A stretch of 64,000 nucleotides of DNA from positions 15,524,219 to 15,588,218 of the forward strand of contig NC_021683.1 in NCBI RefSeq assembly GCF_000247815.1. Direction: 5' to 3'. The DNA comes from Ficedula albicollis (Eukaryota > Chordata > Aves > Passeriformes > Muscicapidae). Made by a program: the position numbers and the translations under genes. This document shows, piece by piece, positions 61,703 to 64,000 of the stretch; the first letter of the stretch is position 1, and each line of letters opens with the position of its first letter. The notes under the pieces were generated by a model. It was not told the origin of the DNA, searched no databases, and was given only the letters and a program-made list of their open reading frames with translations.

Positions 61703-63399
61703 CTCCAAATATTTTCTAAAATAAATGACCAAAACCAACTATGGCACAAGTTAAAATCCAGGTTGCCTTGATATTTCACCAGGAATCTCCTCTTTTCAAG
61801 TCAATCCCATTGTGAAAAATTTGGAGCTGTGGATATGGTTCTGCTCTGTCTTGCAGTAGGAGACAATATATTATTTTTAGTAGATGAGTGAATTTAAATG
61901 CAAGATATGTATGTTTTGGGGGCTTTCACTTTAAAATGTAATTTCTGCTGATACCAAGAAACTGGTGTTTGATTGGGCTGGTTAAAGGTGGGAAGGAGAA
62001 GAAGAAGAAATAAAGGCAAGAGGGGATAATGGGTTAGTGAGCGTTGAAATAAAGCAGAGGAAGCAGAGTGTAAATATGAGCAAAGGGGCAACGTGAGGAA
62101 GGGGACAGTGAAGACCTGGGGAAAATAGGAAAGCCTTGAGTAATTGCAGGATTTTAAAGACCCCTGCAATGGGCAGGAGGTAAAAGTTGAAGCAAAACCT
62201 GTGATCCTACCTAGACACCTTAATTATCACTGCAGCTTTGCAGCTGTGGGCTGTACATGTCTCCTGTTCAATTGACTTGCTGTCCCTTTCCCCAAACCAC
62301 TTTACTTCTGCTTCTAAAGGGGGGGTTTTCTAGTTTAACAGTTGCATTTTTTTTTTTTTAATTGAAAAGTGACATGATTTTGGCAAACTTGTTTTCTGTC
62401 AGCAAGAAGCTGGTTAGCTCTTTGGTTGGTTCCACTTCCCTGGGAATTATCACTAATTGATTTTTTTGTTCAAATCACTGCACTCCAGGGGCCTGTCTTT
62501 CTTGCTAAAATAAGACTAAAACCAACTGCAGTTGGAGGTGGTATCCCTGCCTGGGCTGTTCAATTCTTAAGATTTTATCATGAACATCTTTGCCCTTTTT
62601 GCATGGCCCTGATGGCATTCTCTGCTTGAGAGTTTTTCTCCCAAAGGGTTGGTCTCTCCCACTCATCTTAGCTGGGGATTTGCTGCTTGTTTTTCTACAG
62701 AGCTGGGTTCATCTGGGATTAATAAAAAGATCTTTTAATTCAGTTTGGCCAACTCCAGCATAGAATGATTGAGAGAAGCACATTATAGATAAAATTATTT
62801 TGTTTTGGACCTCACAAGAGCACCCTTTTGCCCAGGTTTGGGATGCAGAACAATGAGATTCTGCTGGAGATTTATCACGTGCCTGGTGACAAGAGCTGGA
62901 AAATTATCTAATATTACTCAAAAAGAGTGCACAATGCATGCAAAGCTGTTCAGAAACAATATTAGCCAGGCTCATTATTAAAAACCTTCTAGAATTCAAA
63001 GTGTGACTGTAGACAAAAACTTAGCTTGAGGGGATGGGAAGGAAATGAAACACCCTGTGCTTTAAAGGACTCATACAAAAATGTTGTGAAGGAGAACTAG
63101 CTCCAGTTTACAGGAATAAAACCAACAGCTGAGAGATCTGAGGAAGACGATGCTGTTCAATTTGCTGAAGTAGGTCTGGGTCTGAGGAGTGGGTTCACCT
63201 CCAGGCCATCCCCAGAGAGAGGCACAAGCCCCCAGGAGCACTGAGGGTCCCCTCTGTGGTGGCAGTTGTGCGTGTAGCCCAATGCAGAGCGGGCACACGT
63301 GGGTGGGGACTGGCCCAGGACAGCCTGGGGAGAAGCTCTGGGGGCTATCCCTGCCTAAGGGCTCAGGTTTGCCTCTGCTTGATTAGCACTCCCTGTGAC
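61703..63399. other. non-coding stretch, no gene seen
   Basis: Unique sequence with a T13 run near 62348-62360 and no recognised family. A somewhat GC-richer part at about 63180-63400 opens short frames on both strands, none with a known domain. Confidence 0.5.
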
Positions 63400-64000
63400 C
63401 AGGGGCACTTCGGATGTATCTCACTCTGTTTATGTTTTTGGTTCTTATAATGAAAATGAGATCCCTCGTGTAGCCCTCTGCCATTTTGCACGTCAAACTG
63501 AAAGTATGTATGCTCGTTGTGGGTATTAGTGTCTCAGCTTAATGACAGAAGCCTCGGACAAATAAATCCGTGTGCCATGGAGGATTTTCCTAATGAAACT
63601 GAAGTACAATACTGTTTACATAATGTCCTTTAGACTCTATTCAAAACAGCAAATGCTGGACGTTGCCGTTATCCACCGACACCAGCTAATACAGGCAGAA
63701 ATGAAAATGTAATGCAAAGTGGCAGCTCCCTTTAACTTTCCTCCAAGTCTCTCTGTAGCAGCTCTGAGCATCCCCTCTGAACTTTTCCCCTCCTGGGTAC
63801 CGGGGTTTTTTATATGTTGGTTTTTGGTTGTCTTTTTTTTTTTTTTTTTTTTTTTTCCTTTAATATATTGACATTCCAGCCCTTGGAACAAGGTCTTCAC
63901 TCCTTTTCTCATTTCGAGATCTTGTTTTGGGAGAGCTCTAACACCTGTCCACTGATCGCCTGCCAGTCTGCATCTGTGCCCAGCTGACAGAGCTGTCTGC
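63400..64000. promoter_or_regulatory. candidate conserved non-coding element at window edge
   Basis: An otherwise AT-rich stretch retains an unusual number of CpGs: near 63407, 63463, 63489, 63513, 63553, 63567, and GACGTTGCCGTTATCCACCG at 63660-63679. It is free of recognisable repeats apart from T24 at 63833-63856. CpG retention outside an island is compatible with constraint or with low germline methylation. No exon is evident. Conservation cannot be assessed here, and the feature runs off the window. Confidence 0.3.
63833..63856 (+). repeat. T24 homopolymer
   Basis: Twenty-four consecutive T residues. On the minus strand this is A24, but no retroelement body was recognised on its 5' side in that orientation. 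Confidence 0.95.

Overview
This window looks like vertebrate, probably avian, non-coding DNA. I found no protein-coding gene, exon, rRNA or tRNA that I could defend. The avian assignment rests on two things. The first is several CR1-type LINE remnants, two of them ending in the characteristic TTCTGTGATTCTGTG-like octamer tail. The second is a degraded solo LTR at about 42414-42955 that I recognise as an endogenous retroviral LTR type common in bird, especially songbird, genomes. The avian call is reasonably safe; the passerine call is inference.

Layout. Positions 1-8300 are AT-rich unique DNA. They carry a CR1 3' end (3225-3402), a (GTTT)n microsatellite (5065-5122), a decayed CR1 reverse-transcriptase and C-terminal fragment pair (about 5867-6755), and a 39-bp minisatellite of about 24 units with a 35-base C run inside it (7320-8300). 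From 8300 to about 35500 lies gene-poor AT-rich sequence with scattered ancient repeat fossils at 20878-20970, 21202-21274, 26657-26690 and 26741-26840. Positions 35580-38100 are more GC-rich: a candidate conserved non-coding element (about 36150-36720) is followed by a GC-rich patch (37480-38100) that is open on both strands but matches no family I know.

The solo LTR follows at 42414-42955 (minus strand), then a 37-bp minisatellite of 11 units (45363-45778), two fossils of an old amniote interspersed repeat (45975-46071 and 47268-47350), and two more CR1 scraps (47552-47636 and 48010-48062). Two extreme low-complexity tracts dominate the right third: a pure 797-base (GT)n at 52921-53717 and a pure 959-base poly-C at 60734-61692. 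The right end (about 63400-64000) has retained CpGs and reads like regulatory non-coding DNA.

There are no genes here to work together. The long reading frames over the minisatellites, the GT tract and the C tract are consequences of repeat periodicity or purity and are not proteins. The points most worth a second look are the 959-base poly-C, the 797-base (GT)n, the two-subfamily structure of the 39-bp minisatellite, and a 21-base motif found at 38139 and 57585 whose two copies differ only by CpG-decay changes. I found no convincing new biological system; the candidate enhancers are inference from sequence appearance only.
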